Shown: positions 47,830 to 57,616 of the stretch, one piece after another
Layout: each line of letters starts with the position of its first letter
Numbering within the stretch: position 1 is the first letter of the stretch
Translations under genes and position numbers: made by a program
Notes under the pieces: generated by a model
The model's database searches: none
The model's input: only the letters and a program-made list of their open reading frames with translations
Told to the model about the DNA's origin: nothing
Source: Anolis sagrei
Taxonomy: Eukaryota; Chordata; Lepidosauria; Squamata; Anolidae
Length of the DNA stretch: 64,000 nucleotides
Direction of reading: 5' to 3'
Assembly: GCF_037176765.1 (NCBI RefSeq)
Contig: NC_090024.1
Location: forward strand, 241,605,071 to 241,669,070

Positions 47830-49635
47830 AAATCTAAAAGGGTTTGTTGGGCACTGACCTTGAGTTTGGGAGTTGTAGTTCACCTGCATTGAAAGAGCAC
47901 TGTGAACTCAAACAATGATGGATCTGGACCAAACTTGGCACGAATACTCAATCTTCCCAAATGTGAACACTGGTGGAGTTTGGGGGGAAATAGACCTTGA
48001 CATTTGAGAGTTGCTGTCACTGAGATTTATAGTTCAGCTACAATCAAAGAGCATTCTGAGCCCCACCAATGATGGAATTGAACCAAACTTGGCACACAGA
48101 ACTCCCAGGACCAACAGAAAATACTGGAAGGGTTTGGTGGGCATTGACCTTGAGTTTTGGAGTTGTAGTTCACCTACATCCAAAGAGCACTATGGACTCA
48201 AACAATGATGGATCTGAAACTTGGCACGAATAATCAATATGCCCAAATGTGAACACTGGTGGAGTTTGGGGGGAAATAGACCTTGACATTTGAGAGTTGT
48301 CGTCGCTGGGATTTATAGTTCACCTACAATCAAAGAGCATTCTGAACTCCACCAACGATGGAATTGAGCCAAACTTGGCAGCAAACTCCCATGACCAACA
48401 GAAAATACTGGAAGGGTTTGGTGGGCATTGACCTTGAGTTTTGGAGATGTAGTTCACCTACATCCAAAGAGCACTATGGACTCAAACAATGATGGATATG
48501 GACCAAACTTGGCACGAATACTCAATATGCCCAAATGTAAACACTGGTGGAGTTTGGGGGGAAATAGACCTTGACATTTGAGAGTTGTCGTCGCTGGGAT
48601 TTATAGTTCACCTACAATCAAAGAGCATTCTGAACTCCACCAACGATGGAACTGAACCAAACTTGGCACCAAAGCCCCATGACCAACAGAAAATACTGGA
48701 AGGGTTTGGTGGGCATTGACCTTGAGTTTTGGTGTTGTAGTTCACCTACGTCCAGAGAGCACTGTGGGCACAAACAATGATGGATCTGAACCAAACTTGG
48801 CACGAATACTCAATATGCCCAAATGTGAACACTGGTGGAGTTTGGGGGGAAATAGACCTTGACATTTGAGAGTTGTCGTCGCTGGGATTTATAGTTCACC
48901 TACAATCAAAGAGCATTCTGAACTCCACCAACGATGGAATTGAACCAAACTTGGCAGCAAACTCCCATGACCAACAGAAAATACTGGAAGGGTTTGGTGG
49001 GCATTGACCTTGAGTTTTGGAGATGTAGTTCACCTACATCCAAAGAGCACTATGGACTCAAACAATGATGGATATTGACCAAACTTGGCACGAATACTCA
49101 ATATGCCCAAATGTAAACACTGGTGGAGTTTGGGGGGAAATAGACCTTGACATTTGAGAGTTGTCGTCGCTGGGATTTATAGTTCACCTACAATCAAAGA
49201 GCATTCTGAACTCCACCAACGATGGAACTGAACCAAACTTGGCACCAAAGCCCCATGACCAACAGAAAATACTGGAAGGGTTTGGTGGGCATTGACCTTG
49301 AGTTTTGGTGTTGTAGTTCACCTACGTCCAGAGAGCACTGTGGGCACAAACAATGATGGATCTGAACCAAACTTGGCACGAATACTCAATATGCCCAAAT
49401 GTGAACACTGGTGGAGTTTGGGGGGAAATAGACCTTGACGTTTGAGAGTTGGCGTTTCTGGGATTTATAGTTCACCAACAATGGAAGAGCATTCTGAACT
49501 CCACCAATGACTGAATTAGGCCATACTTCCAACACAGAGACCCCAACAGAGTATACTGGAGGTATTTGGGAAGAATTGACAGTGATTTAGGGGAGGTGGG
49601 GTTCACCTACATCCAGAGAGCACTGTGAACCCAAA
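47830..49635. repeat. 288-bp tandem array from the SPIN-like interior
   Basis: Units read GACCTTGAGTTTTGGAGTTG, CATCCAAAGAGCACTATGGA, ATATGCCCAAATGTGAACAC and GGGATTTATAGTTCACCTAC. An identical 576-base offset (two units of 288) separates 48618 and 49194. About six units are present. The right side runs into the SPIN-like terminus at about 49851-49940. Confidence 0.85.
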
Positions 49636-49850
49636 CGACTATGCTAAAGTGATTCCTAAGACCATCAGGGGAAAGGTAAAAGGAAGAGGGGCCGACCAAG
49701 GGCAAGATGGATGGATGGCATCCTTGAAGTGACTGGACTGACCTTGAAGGAGCTGGGGGTGGTGACGGCTGACAGGAAGCTCTGGTGTGGGCTGGTCCAT
49801 GAGGTCACGAAGAGTCGGAGACGACTGAACGAATGAACAACAACAAAGAC
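49636..49850 (+). mobile_element. RTE/BovB-type LINE 3' end
   Basis: GCAAGATGGATGGATGGCAT, GGTCCATGAGGTCACGAAGA and GTCGGAGACGACTGAACGAA then (AAC)n is the standard BovB-like 3' end. It interrupts the SPIN-like element at 47.8-49.94 kb. Confidence 0.75.
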
Positions 49851-49942
49851 CATCAGAAATATGAGTTTGTGATGGTATTTAGTGACCCCTCTGAAGCTTT
49901 CTTGCGACCACCCCGACCTCCAAGTTGAGAAACACTGCTTTA
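49851..49942. mobile_element. SPIN-like hAT terminus
   Basis: GACCATCAGAAATATGAGTT, TTTAGTGACCCCTCTGAAGC and ACCTCCAAGTTGAGAAACAC TG is the right end that belongs to the array before the BovB insertion. Confidence 0.7.
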
Positions 49943-50185
49943 ATGTATTGTCGAAGGCTTTCATGGCTGGAATCACTGGGTTGTTGCAGGTTTTCTGGGC
50001 TACATAGCCATGCTCTAGAAGCATTCTCTCCTGACATTTCACCTGCATCTATGGCAAGCATCCTCACAACCTCTGAAGACCTCACAACCTCTAAGGATGC
50101 TTGCCGTAGATGCAGGCGAAACGTCAGGAGAGAATGCTTCTAGAACATGGCCATACAGCCCGAAAAAACCTACCACAAACCAACA
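49943..50185. mobile_element. Penelope-like foldback unit
   Basis: TGTATTGTCGAAGGCTTTCA to its inverse CCCGAAAAAACCTACCACAA. The right arm contains CTAAGGATGCTTGCCGTAGA, TGCAGGC and GAAACGTCAGG. Confidence 0.85.
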
Positions 50186-50469
50186 CTGCTTTAGTTTCTT
50201 TCTCATTGTTGCACTGGATTCTTGCACCTATCCTTGAACAAAAGAATCCATGCACATTGAACTGGCAACACCTCCACACCCCTGATACCGAACTCGCCCA
50301 GGTACGAAACGCAGGTGCTTTAATAATAGTGAACTTTGGCAGAAAGACACTCGCGGATGGCCTTGTTTACATTGACAAGACCTGGCTGACTTCCAAGGGA
50401 GTTCCAGAGCGTCGAGAGTTGTGATCCCTATTCACACAAACACACCAAGGCAAACATTGTATGTGTCAA
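50186..50469. other. RBCK1 first intron, nothing recognised
   Basis: No gene or clear repeat. Confidence 0.4.
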
Positions 50470-51060
50470 TAGATATAACTTGGGCCCTCCAGGTGTTGTG
50501 GACTCCAACTCCCACAATTCCTAACAATAGACATAACTTGGGCCCTTCAGGTGTTTTGGACTCCAACTCCCACAATTCCCAACAATAGACATAACTGGGC
50601 CCTTCAGGTGTTTGGACTTCAACTCCCACAATTCCTAACAATAGACATAACTTGGGCCCTCCAGGTGTTTTGGACTACAACTCCCACAACTCCTAACAAT
50701 AGACATAACTTGGGCCCTTCAGGTGTTTTGGACTTCAACTCCCACAACTCCTAACAATAGACATAACTTGGGCCCTCCAGGTGTTTTGGACTTCAACTCC
50801 CACAATTCCTAACAATAGACATAACTTGAGCCCTCCAGGTGTCTTGGACTCCAACTCCCACAATTCCTAAAAATAGACATAACTTGGGCCCTCCAGGTGT
50901 TTGGGACTACAACTCCCACAATTCCCAATGATAGACATAACTTGGGCCCTCCAGGTGTTTTGGACTACAACTCCCACAATTCCTAACAGCCTACCGGCAG
51001 TCCAAAACACCATGAGTTGCAGTCCAAAACACCAGGAGGGCTGAAGTTTGCCCATGTCTG
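50470..51060. repeat. 58-bp tandem array made from one arm of a hAT MITE
   Basis: AATAGACATAACTTGGGCCC, TCCAGGTGTTTTGGACTACA and ACTCCCACAATTCCTAAC repeat nine times at 56-60 base spacing (50471, 50529, 50587, 50643, 50701, 50757, 50817, 50875, 50933). The array ends in a full palindrome centre and TGAAGTTTGCCCATG. Confidence 0.88.
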
Positions 51061-51410
51061 CTAAAGCCAATGACTTTACCAAATCCTCTTTTAAATCCCT
51101 TCAAGCTACATCCAGCAGCAGTGAGTTCCACAGTTTAGTCTCTTGGCGAAAATCTGCCTTGAATCTCTTACTGTTCTTAGTTTTGCAAAGAAGTGATTTT
51201 GTTGGCTTTTTGGGGAAAGGCTTTGAATCTCGCTTTTTGCATGAAACGAAACAAAAGAGAAACGGGACGCAGGGGATTAAACGAGCTGCAACTTGCATTT
51301 AGCAGGAATCTCTCCATCAGAGCCCCATATTTACCACCTGAGGCTTCGAAGAGTGCTAATGTGCAAAGGAAGGGAAAAGGGAAGAGAAAGGGAGACAGAA
51401 AAGAAGAGAG
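51061..51410. other. RBCK1 first intron, nothing recognised
   Basis: AATGACTTTACCAAATCCTC and the following bases have no clear match. Confidence 0.35.
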
Positions 51411-51880
51411 AGGAAGGAAGGAAGGAAGGAAGGAAGGAAGGAAGGAAGGGAGGAAGGAAGGAAGGGAGGGAGGGAGGGAGGGAGGGAGGAAGAAAGGAAG
51501 GAAGGAAGGAAGGAAGGAAGGAAGGAAGGAAGGAAGGAAGGAAGGAAGGAAGGAAGGGAGGGAGGGAGGGAGGGAGGAAGAAAGGAAGGAAGGAAGGAAG
51601 GAAGGAAGGAAGGAAGGAAGGAAGAAGGAAAGGAAGAAAGAAGGAAAGGAAGGAAGGAAGGAAGGAAGGAAGGAAGGAAGGAAGGAAGGAAGGAAGGAAG
51701 GAAGAAGCAAAGGAAGGAAGAAAGAAAGGAAGGAAGGAAGGAAGGAAGGAAGGAAGGAAGGAAGGAAGAAAGAAAGGAAGGGAGGAAGGAGGGAAGGAAG
51801 TAAGGAGGGAAGGAAGGAGGAAAGGAAGGAAGGAAGGAAGGAAAGAAGGAAGGAAGGAAGGAAAGAAGGAAGAAGCTACA
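51411..51880. repeat. (GGAA)n microsatellite, about 470 bp
   Basis: GGAA with interspersed GGGA, GAAA and GAAGAA. Long GRKE-type and LPSF-type open frames over it are by-products of the repeat. Confidence 0.95.
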
Positions 51881-51884
51881 ACTC

Positions 51885-53145
51885 CCGAGATGCCATAGCC
51901 TGCCTGACTCAATGCTATCTCACCCTGGGATTTGCAGTCCTCTCAAGGGCTATTCACTACTTCAATGCTATGGCACCCAGGGAGTTGTAGTTTCACAAGA
52001 CCTTGGGATACTACAACTCCCAGACTGCCATGGCCTGCGTGACTCATGCTGTGGCACCTTGGGAGTTGTAGTTTCACAAGCCCTTGAGCCTCCCCTGTCT
52101 TAGCAAGCTACAACTCCTGGTATGCCATAGCCTGCCTGATTCAATGCTATGTCACCACCCTGGGATTTGTAGTTTTCGCAAGGTCTATTCACCACTTCAA
52201 TGCTATGGCACCCAGGGAGTTGTAGTTTCACAAGACCTTGGGAAACTACAACTCCCAGACTGCCATGGCCTGCCTGACTCAATGCTATCTCACCCTGGGA
52301 TTTGTAGTTCTCTCAAGGGCTATTCAGCACTTCAATGCTATGGCACCCAGGGAGTTGTAGTTTCACAAGACCTTGGGAAACTACAACTCCCAGACTGCCA
52401 TGGCCTGCCTGACTCAATGCTATGTCACCCTGGGATTTGTAGTTCTCGCAAGGTCTATTCACCACTTCAATGCTATGGCACCCAGGGAGTTATAGTTTAA
52501 CAAGACCTTGGGAAACTACCAACTACCAGACTGCCATGGCCTGCCTGACTCAATGCTATGTCACTACCCTGGGATTTGTAGTTTTTGCAAGGTCTATTCA
52601 CCACTTCAATGCTATGGCTTCCCGGGAGTTGTAGTTTCACAAGACCTTGGGATACTACAACTCCCAGACTGCCAAGGCCTGCCTCACTCAATGCTATATC
52701 ACCCTGGGATTTGTAGTTTCCGCAAGGTCTATTCACCACTTCAATGCTATGGCACTCAGGGAGTTGTAGTTTCACAAGACCTTGGGAAACTACCACTCCC
52801 AGACTGCCATGGCCTGCCTGACTCATGCTGTGGCACCTTGGGAGTTGTAGTTTCACAAGGCCTTGAGCCTCCCCTGTCTTAGCAAGCTACAACTCCTGGG
52901 ATGCCATAGCCTGCCTGACTCAATGCTATGTCACTCTGGGAGTTGTAGTTTCACAAGGACTTGGGTCTTTCTTGCCTTGGCAAACTACAACTCCCTGGGT
53001 GCCATGGCCTGCCTGACTCAATGCTGTTGCTTCTTGGGAGTTGCAGTTTCACAAGGCAATGAGCCCTCCCCTGGCTTGGCAAACTACAACTCCCAGGAAG
53101 CCACCGCACTGAGCCATGCCATGTCAACCCTGGGATCTGTAGTTT
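51885..53145. repeat. 135-bp tandem array of palindromic MITE text
   Basis: GGAAACTACAACTCCCAGAC landmarks at 52241, 52376, 52511, about 52650 and 52785 are 135-139 bases apart. Each unit has ACTACAACTCCC and the inverse GGGAGTTGTAGT with CCTGCCTGACTCAATGCTAT between. About nine units. Confidence 0.85.
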
Positions 53146-53151
53146 CTGCAA

Positions 53152-53583
53152 GGGTCTGGAGAACAAGCCCTATGAGGAGCGGCTTAGGGAACTGGGCATG
53201 TTTAGCCTGAAGAAGAGAAGGCTGAGAGGAGATATGATAGCCATGTATAAATATGTGAGAGGAAGCCACAGGGAGGAGGGAGCAAGCTTGTTTTCTGCTT
53301 CCTTGGAGACTAGGACGCAAGGGAACAATGGCTTCAAACTACAAGAGAGGAGATTCCATCTGAACATGAGGAAGAACTTCCTGACTGTGAGAGCCGTTCA
53401 GCAGTGGAACTCTCTGCCCCGGAGTGTGGTGGAGGCTCCTTCTTTGGAAGCTTTTAAGCAGAGGCTGGATGGCCATTTGTCAGGGGTGATTTGAATGCAA
53501 TATTCCTGCTTCTTGGCAGGGGGTTGGACTGGATGGCCCTTGAGGTCTCTTCCAACTCTTTGATTCTATGATTCTATGATTCT
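53152..53583 (+). mobile_element. CR1 LINE 3' end, sense, young
   Basis: It begins within GGGTCTGGAGAACAAGCCCT and ends TTTGATTCTATGATTCTATG. The coding frame is open ([20 protein letters not shown]). It ends 25 bases from the RBCK1 exon 1 donor. Confidence 0.92.
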
Positions 53584-53607
53584 ACCCGCCTCCTCACAGA
53601 CACCTAC

Positions 53608-53880
53608 CTGCCGATCTGGGGTCAGTCAAGTCTCCGTCCCAAGTTGGGAGCAAAACCCGGACCGGACAGCCCTCGAATGGAGCTGAATGGAGCCAAGGCT
53701 TGATGGGGAAAGTTGACAAAGTCCAACTCCGGCTTCTTGGGAGGGAGGAGAGGAAGGGTCTGGCCCTCTGTGCGGGTGCATCGATCCTTTCCTGGGCGCC
53801 CACTTCCACCCATCCGGAGGAGAAAGCGAAAGCGAAGGAGGAGGGGGAGGGAGGAGGAAGGAGGAGGAGGGCGGGGCCAA
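53608..53880 (-). other. RBCK1: RBCK1 noncoding exon 1 (5' UTR), upstream limit uncertain
   Basis: The 3' border is the donor GATCGGCAG|GTAGGTG on the minus strand. The next exon opens at 44803 with a strong acceptor. The 5' limit is set roughly at the first GC box and is a guess. Confidence 0.5.
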
Positions 53881-53912
53881 CAGGCAGGGACATCCCCTGG
53901 GGGGCGGGGCCA

Positions 53913-53922
53913 GGGAATTCCC
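53913..53922. promoter_or_regulatory. Palindromic kB-like site GGGAATTCCC
   Basis: It matches GGGRNWYYCC exactly and stands between a GC box and the CRE in the RBCK1 promoter. Confidence 0.5.
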
Positions 53923-53945
53923 GCCGTGACGTCACTGTCTGGCTG

Positions 53946-54020
53946 ACCAGGCAACTTGGGCCCTCCCTCCAGGTGTTTTGGACTTCAACTCCCACAATTC
54001 CTAACAGCCTCTCTGTCCAA
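53946..54020. mobile_element. hAT MITE arm
   Basis: GGCAACTTGGGCCCTCCCTC and TTTTGGACTTCAACTCCCAC then AATTCCTAACAGCC. Confidence 0.65.
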
Positions 54021-54039
54021 AGTCTCCTCTTTCTTCCTC

Positions 54040-55610
54040 CTGGAAGCCTCTGTTTAAAACCTTCCAAAGAAAGGGCTTCCAGGGGACCCTGAGGCAGAGA
54101 GTTCCACCGCTGAACAGTCAAGAAGTTCTTCCTCATCCTGAGAATGGAGGAGAAGGCGTGCCAGGCAGGAAAAGCACAAAGTGCCTCTGACAGATGGCCA
54201 TCCAGCCTCTGTTTAAAACCCTCCAAAGAAAGAACTTCCACGCCACTGGGGCAGAGAGTTCCACCGCTGAACAGTCAGGAAGTTCTTCCTCATTCTGAGG
54301 ATGGAAGAGAAAGCGTGCCATGCAGGAAAAGGACAAAGTGGCTCTGACAGATGGCCATCCAGCCTCTGTTTAAAACCCTCCAAAGAAAGAGCTTCCAGGG
54401 GACTCTGAGGCAGGGAGTTCCGCCGCTGAATAGCTCTCCTTACAGTCAAGAAGTTCTTCCTCATCCTGAGGATGGAAGAGAAGGCGTGCCATGCAGAAAA
54501 AGCTCAAGCAAAGTGCCTCTGACAGATGGCCATCCAGCTTCTGTTTAAAACCCTCCAAAGAAAGAGCTTCCAGGGGACTCTGAGGCAGAGAGTTCCACCG
54601 CTGAACAGCTCTCCTTACAGTCAGGAAGTTCTTCCTCATCCTGAGGATGGAAGAGAAGGTGTGCAATGCAGGAAAAGCACAATCAAAGTGCCTCCGACAG
54701 ATGGCCATCCAGCGGCTGTTTAAAACCCTCCAAAGAAAGAGCATCCAGGGGACGCTGAAGCAGGGAGTTCCGCCGCTGAACAGCTCTCCTTACAGTCAGG
54801 AAGTTCTTCCTCTTCTTCAGGTGGAATCTCCTTTCCTGCAGTTTGAACCCATGGCTCTATTGAGTCCTAGTCCCCAGGGCAGCAGAAAACAAGCCCACTC
54901 TCTATTCCTTTTGACACCCTTTCCCATATTTATACATGGGTCTCATGTCTCCTCTCAGCCGTCATTTCTGGCTAAACAGACCCAGGTCTTTAAGCCGCTC
55001 CTCATAGGTATTCATGATCTTCCTTGTGACACCCATATTTATACATGGTTCTCATGTCTCCTCTCAGCCTTCTCCCCTGAGGCTAAACAGACCCAGGTCT
55101 TTAAGCCGCTCCTCATAGGTATTCATGGTCTTCCTTGTGACACCCATATTTATATATGGTTCTCATATCTCTTCTCAGCCGTCATTTCTGTAGGCTAAAC
55201 AGACCCAGGTCTTTAAGCCGCTCCTCATAGGTATTCATGGTCTGCCTTGAGACACCCATATTTATACATGGTTCTCATGTCTCCTCTCAGCCTTCTCTCC
55301 TGGAGGCTAAACAGACCCAGGTCTTTAAGCCGCTCCTCATAGGGATTCATGGTCTGTCTTGTGACACCCATATTTATACATGGTTCTCATATCTCCTCTC
55401 AGCCGTCATTTCTGTAGGCTAAACAGACCCAGGTCTTTAAGCCGCTCCTCATAGGTATTCATGGTCTGCCTTGTGACACCCATATTTATACATGGTTCTC
55501 ATGTCTCCTCTCAGCCTTCTCTCCTGGAGGCTAAACAGACCCAGGTCTTTAAGCCGCTCGTCATAGGGATTCATGGTCTTTTCGACCTGACCCTTTCATC
55601 TGGAGTATGG
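54040..55610 (-). mobile_element. Old CR1 3' region, antisense, expanded into two minisatellites
   Basis: The first part (54040-54830) repeats GCCTCTGTTTAAAACC, CTCCAAAGAAAGAGCTTCCA and AGTTCTTCCTCATCCTGAGG in about five units at 157-175 base spacing. The second (about 54905-55610) repeats CCATATTTATACATGGTTCT, AGGCTAAACAGACCCAGGTC and AAGCCGCTCCTCATAGGTAT in six units of 112 bp (equivalent starts at 55237 and 55461 are 224 apart). Both are consecutive parts of CR1 ORF2 antisense. Confidence 0.88.
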
Positions 55611-55639
55611 TCTCTCCCTCCCAATTTGGGGTCATTTAC

Positions 55640-55870
55640 AAACCACAGTGCTCCTGGTTAAACCACCGAGCTGCTGAACTTGCTGACCAAAAGGTCAATG
55701 GTTCAAATCCAGGGAACAGCGTGAGCTCCTGCTGTTAGCCCCAGCTTCTGCAAATCTAGCAGTTCGTAAACATGTGAATGTGAGTAGATCAATAGGTCTA
55801 CAGCAGGAAGGTAATGGCGCTCCTTGCTGTCATGCTGGCCACATGACTTTGGAGGTGTCTACGGACAATG
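55640..55870 (+). mobile_element. tRNA-derived SINE
   Basis: GTTAAACCACCGAGCTGCTG resembles a degenerate A box and GGTTCAAATCC (about 55698-55708) is a B box. Downstream AGCAGTTCGTAAACATGTGA and GGTAATGGCGCTCCTTGCTG are the standard body of a squamate SINE. Confidence 0.75.
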
Positions 55871-55879
55871 GTGACTCTT

Positions 55880-55950
55880 CCAGGTGTCTTGGACTTCAAG
55901 TCCCACCATTCCTAACAGGCCCAGGTCCCTTCCTTTCCCCCCTCAGCTGC
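55880..55950. mobile_element. hAT MITE arm (long form)
   Basis: CCAGGTGTCTTGGACTTCAA and CCATTCCTAACAGGCCCAGG with CCCTCAGCTGCTTAAG, as in 14609-14802. Confidence 0.6.
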
Positions 55951-55987
55951 TTAAGCAGATCATTTGAAGCTTCTGAACAGCATAAGT

Positions 55988-57000
55988 AGCATCGAAGGCT
56001 TTCATGGCCGGAATCACTGGGTTGTTGTAGGGTTTTTCGGGCTATATGGCCATGTTCTAGAGGCATTCTCTCCTGACGTTTCGCCTGCATCTATGGCAAG
56101 CATCCTCAGAGGTAGTGAGGTCTGTTGGAACTAGGAAAAAGGGTTTATATATCTGTGGAATGACCAGGGTAGGACAAAGGACTCTTGTCTGCTGGAGCTA
56201 GGTGTGACTATGTATTGTCGAAGGCTTTCATGGCTGGAATCACTAGGTTCTTGTGGGTTTGGGCTATAGGGCCATGTTCTAGAGGCATTTCTCCTGACGT
56301 TTCGCCTGCATCTATGGCAAGCATCCTCAGAGGTAGTCTACCTCTGAGGATGCTTGCCATAGATGCAGGCGAAACGTCAGGAGAAATGCCTCTAGAACAT
56401 GGCCCTATAGCCCGAAAAAACCCCACAAGAACCTAGGTGTGACTGTTTCAACTGACCACCTTGATTAGCATTTGATTGCCTGGCAGTGCCTGGAGCAATC
56501 TTTTGTTGAGAGGTGATTAGATGTCCTTGTTTGTTTCTTCTCTGTTGTTGTGCTGTTGTAATTTTAGAGGGTTTATATATCTGTGGAAAAAGGGTTTATA
56601 TATCTGTGGAATGACCAGGGTGGGACAAAGGACTCTTGTGTGCTGGAGCTAGGTGGGAATGTTTCAACTGACCACCTTGATTAGCATTAGAAGGCCTGGC
56701 AGTGCCTGGAGCAATCTTTTGTTGAGAGGTGGTTAGATGTCCTTGTTTGTTTCCTCTCTGTTGTTGTGCTGATGTAATTTTAGAGTTTCTTAATACTGGT
56801 AGCCAGATTTTGTTCATTTTCATGGTTTCCTCCTTTCTGTTGAAATTGTCCACATGCTTGTGGATTTCAATGGCTTCTCTGTCTAGTCTGACATGGTGGT
56901 TGTGAGATGCAGGCGAAACGTCAGGAGAGAATGCCTCTAGACCATGGCCATATAGCCTGAAAAACCCTACAACAACCCAGCATAAGTAGCATTTGGGGTC
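55988..57000. mobile_element. Penelope-like element cluster with endonuclease-region remnant
   Basis: Three terminal units are nested (55990-56200, 56213-56440, 56890-56990). Between them the order GAGCTAGGTGTGAATGTTTC-type, GCAATCTTTTGTTGAGAGG and TAATACTGGTAGCCAGATTT is kept. At about 56783-56906 the minus strand encodes SHNHHVRLDREAIEIHKHVD then NFNRKEETMKMNKIWLPVLR, which resembles the C-terminal (GIY-YIG) part of Penelope proteins (REAIEI.KH..N.NR). This is the base for naming the foldback family. Confidence 0.8.
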
Positions 57001-57351
57001 TCTGAAATGGGTCACTCCCAGCCCCTTCGGCCATGTCTTTTGCTTCTCCCACAAATAGCATCCATGACCTTTCTTGCTGCCTCTCCTCGCTTCCAACTGT
57101 CTAGTGCCATGTCAGACTGATGAATGTCAGAATTTGCACATTTTCTGTCTCTGCAATTCATCCAAGCTTCCCAACAGTGACAGCCAGCTGTGATCCAAAT
57201 CTACGACAAGGATCTCAATAACCTCACGACTCACTCCATTCCCCTTACGTAGTTTGGAAGCTGCAATACATTAAAATCCGGAGGATTGGGTTACTCACTG
57301 GATTTCCAGCCGGAGCATCTGACAACCAACCTCTCTTTGGCCATTTAGGCC

Positions 57352-57478
57352 CTTTTTACAGTGCCATATAATTCAGATTATCGAAGTGAATAATCCACAA
57401 CTGGATTATGAGTCTACCCTGCCATATAATCCAGTTCAAAGCAGATAATCTGGATTTTATTGGCAGTGTAGAAGGGAT
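57352..57478. mobile_element. Palindromic MITE (ATAATCCAG family)
   Basis: TTTTTACAGTGCCATATAAT and TTATTGGCAGTGTAGAAGGG are the ends, with AATAATCCACAACTGGATTA inside. Confidence 0.65.
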
Positions 57479-57537
57479 ATAAATCCATCCACAGATTTTG
57501 GCACACACAGTGGCATCCTGGAACCAAATCTCAGCAG

Positions 57538-57616
57538 ATGTATTGTCGAAGGCCTTCATGGCCGGAATCACTGGGTTGTTGTAGGTTTTTCCGAGCTGTA
57601 TGGCCATGTTCTAGAG
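57538..57616. mobile_element. Penelope-like left arm, cut at TTCTAGAG
   Basis: TGTATTGTCGAAGGCCTTCA to GTATGGCCATGTTCTAGAG; the SPIN-like element begins at the next base. Confidence 0.85.

Larger units (their letters stand above)
53584..53945 (-). promoter_or_regulatory. RBCK1: RBCK1 promoter and 5' untranslated exon (GC-rich)
   Basis: The segment is GC-rich and free of repeats, between a CR1 copy and a MITE arm. It has two GC boxes (GGGCGGGGCC at 53869-53878 and GGGGCGGGGCC at 53901-53911), a full CRE TGACGTCA (53927-53934) and two matches to the kB pattern GGGRNWYYCC: GGGACATCCC (53887-53896) and the palindrome GGGAATTCCC (53913-53922). A donor CAG|GTAGGT lies at 53608/53607. The start site is not determined. 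Confidence 0.7.

Noticed and set aside
51177-51990. Long open frames (up to 265 codons) of GRKE or LPSF repeats
   Set aside because: They are read-outs of the (GGAA)n tract in several frames and both strands, with no start context or conserved domain.
55640-55870. A tRNA gene
   Set aside because: The A and B boxes are present but no cloverleaf with paired acceptor stem can be drawn, and the body continues as a SINE.
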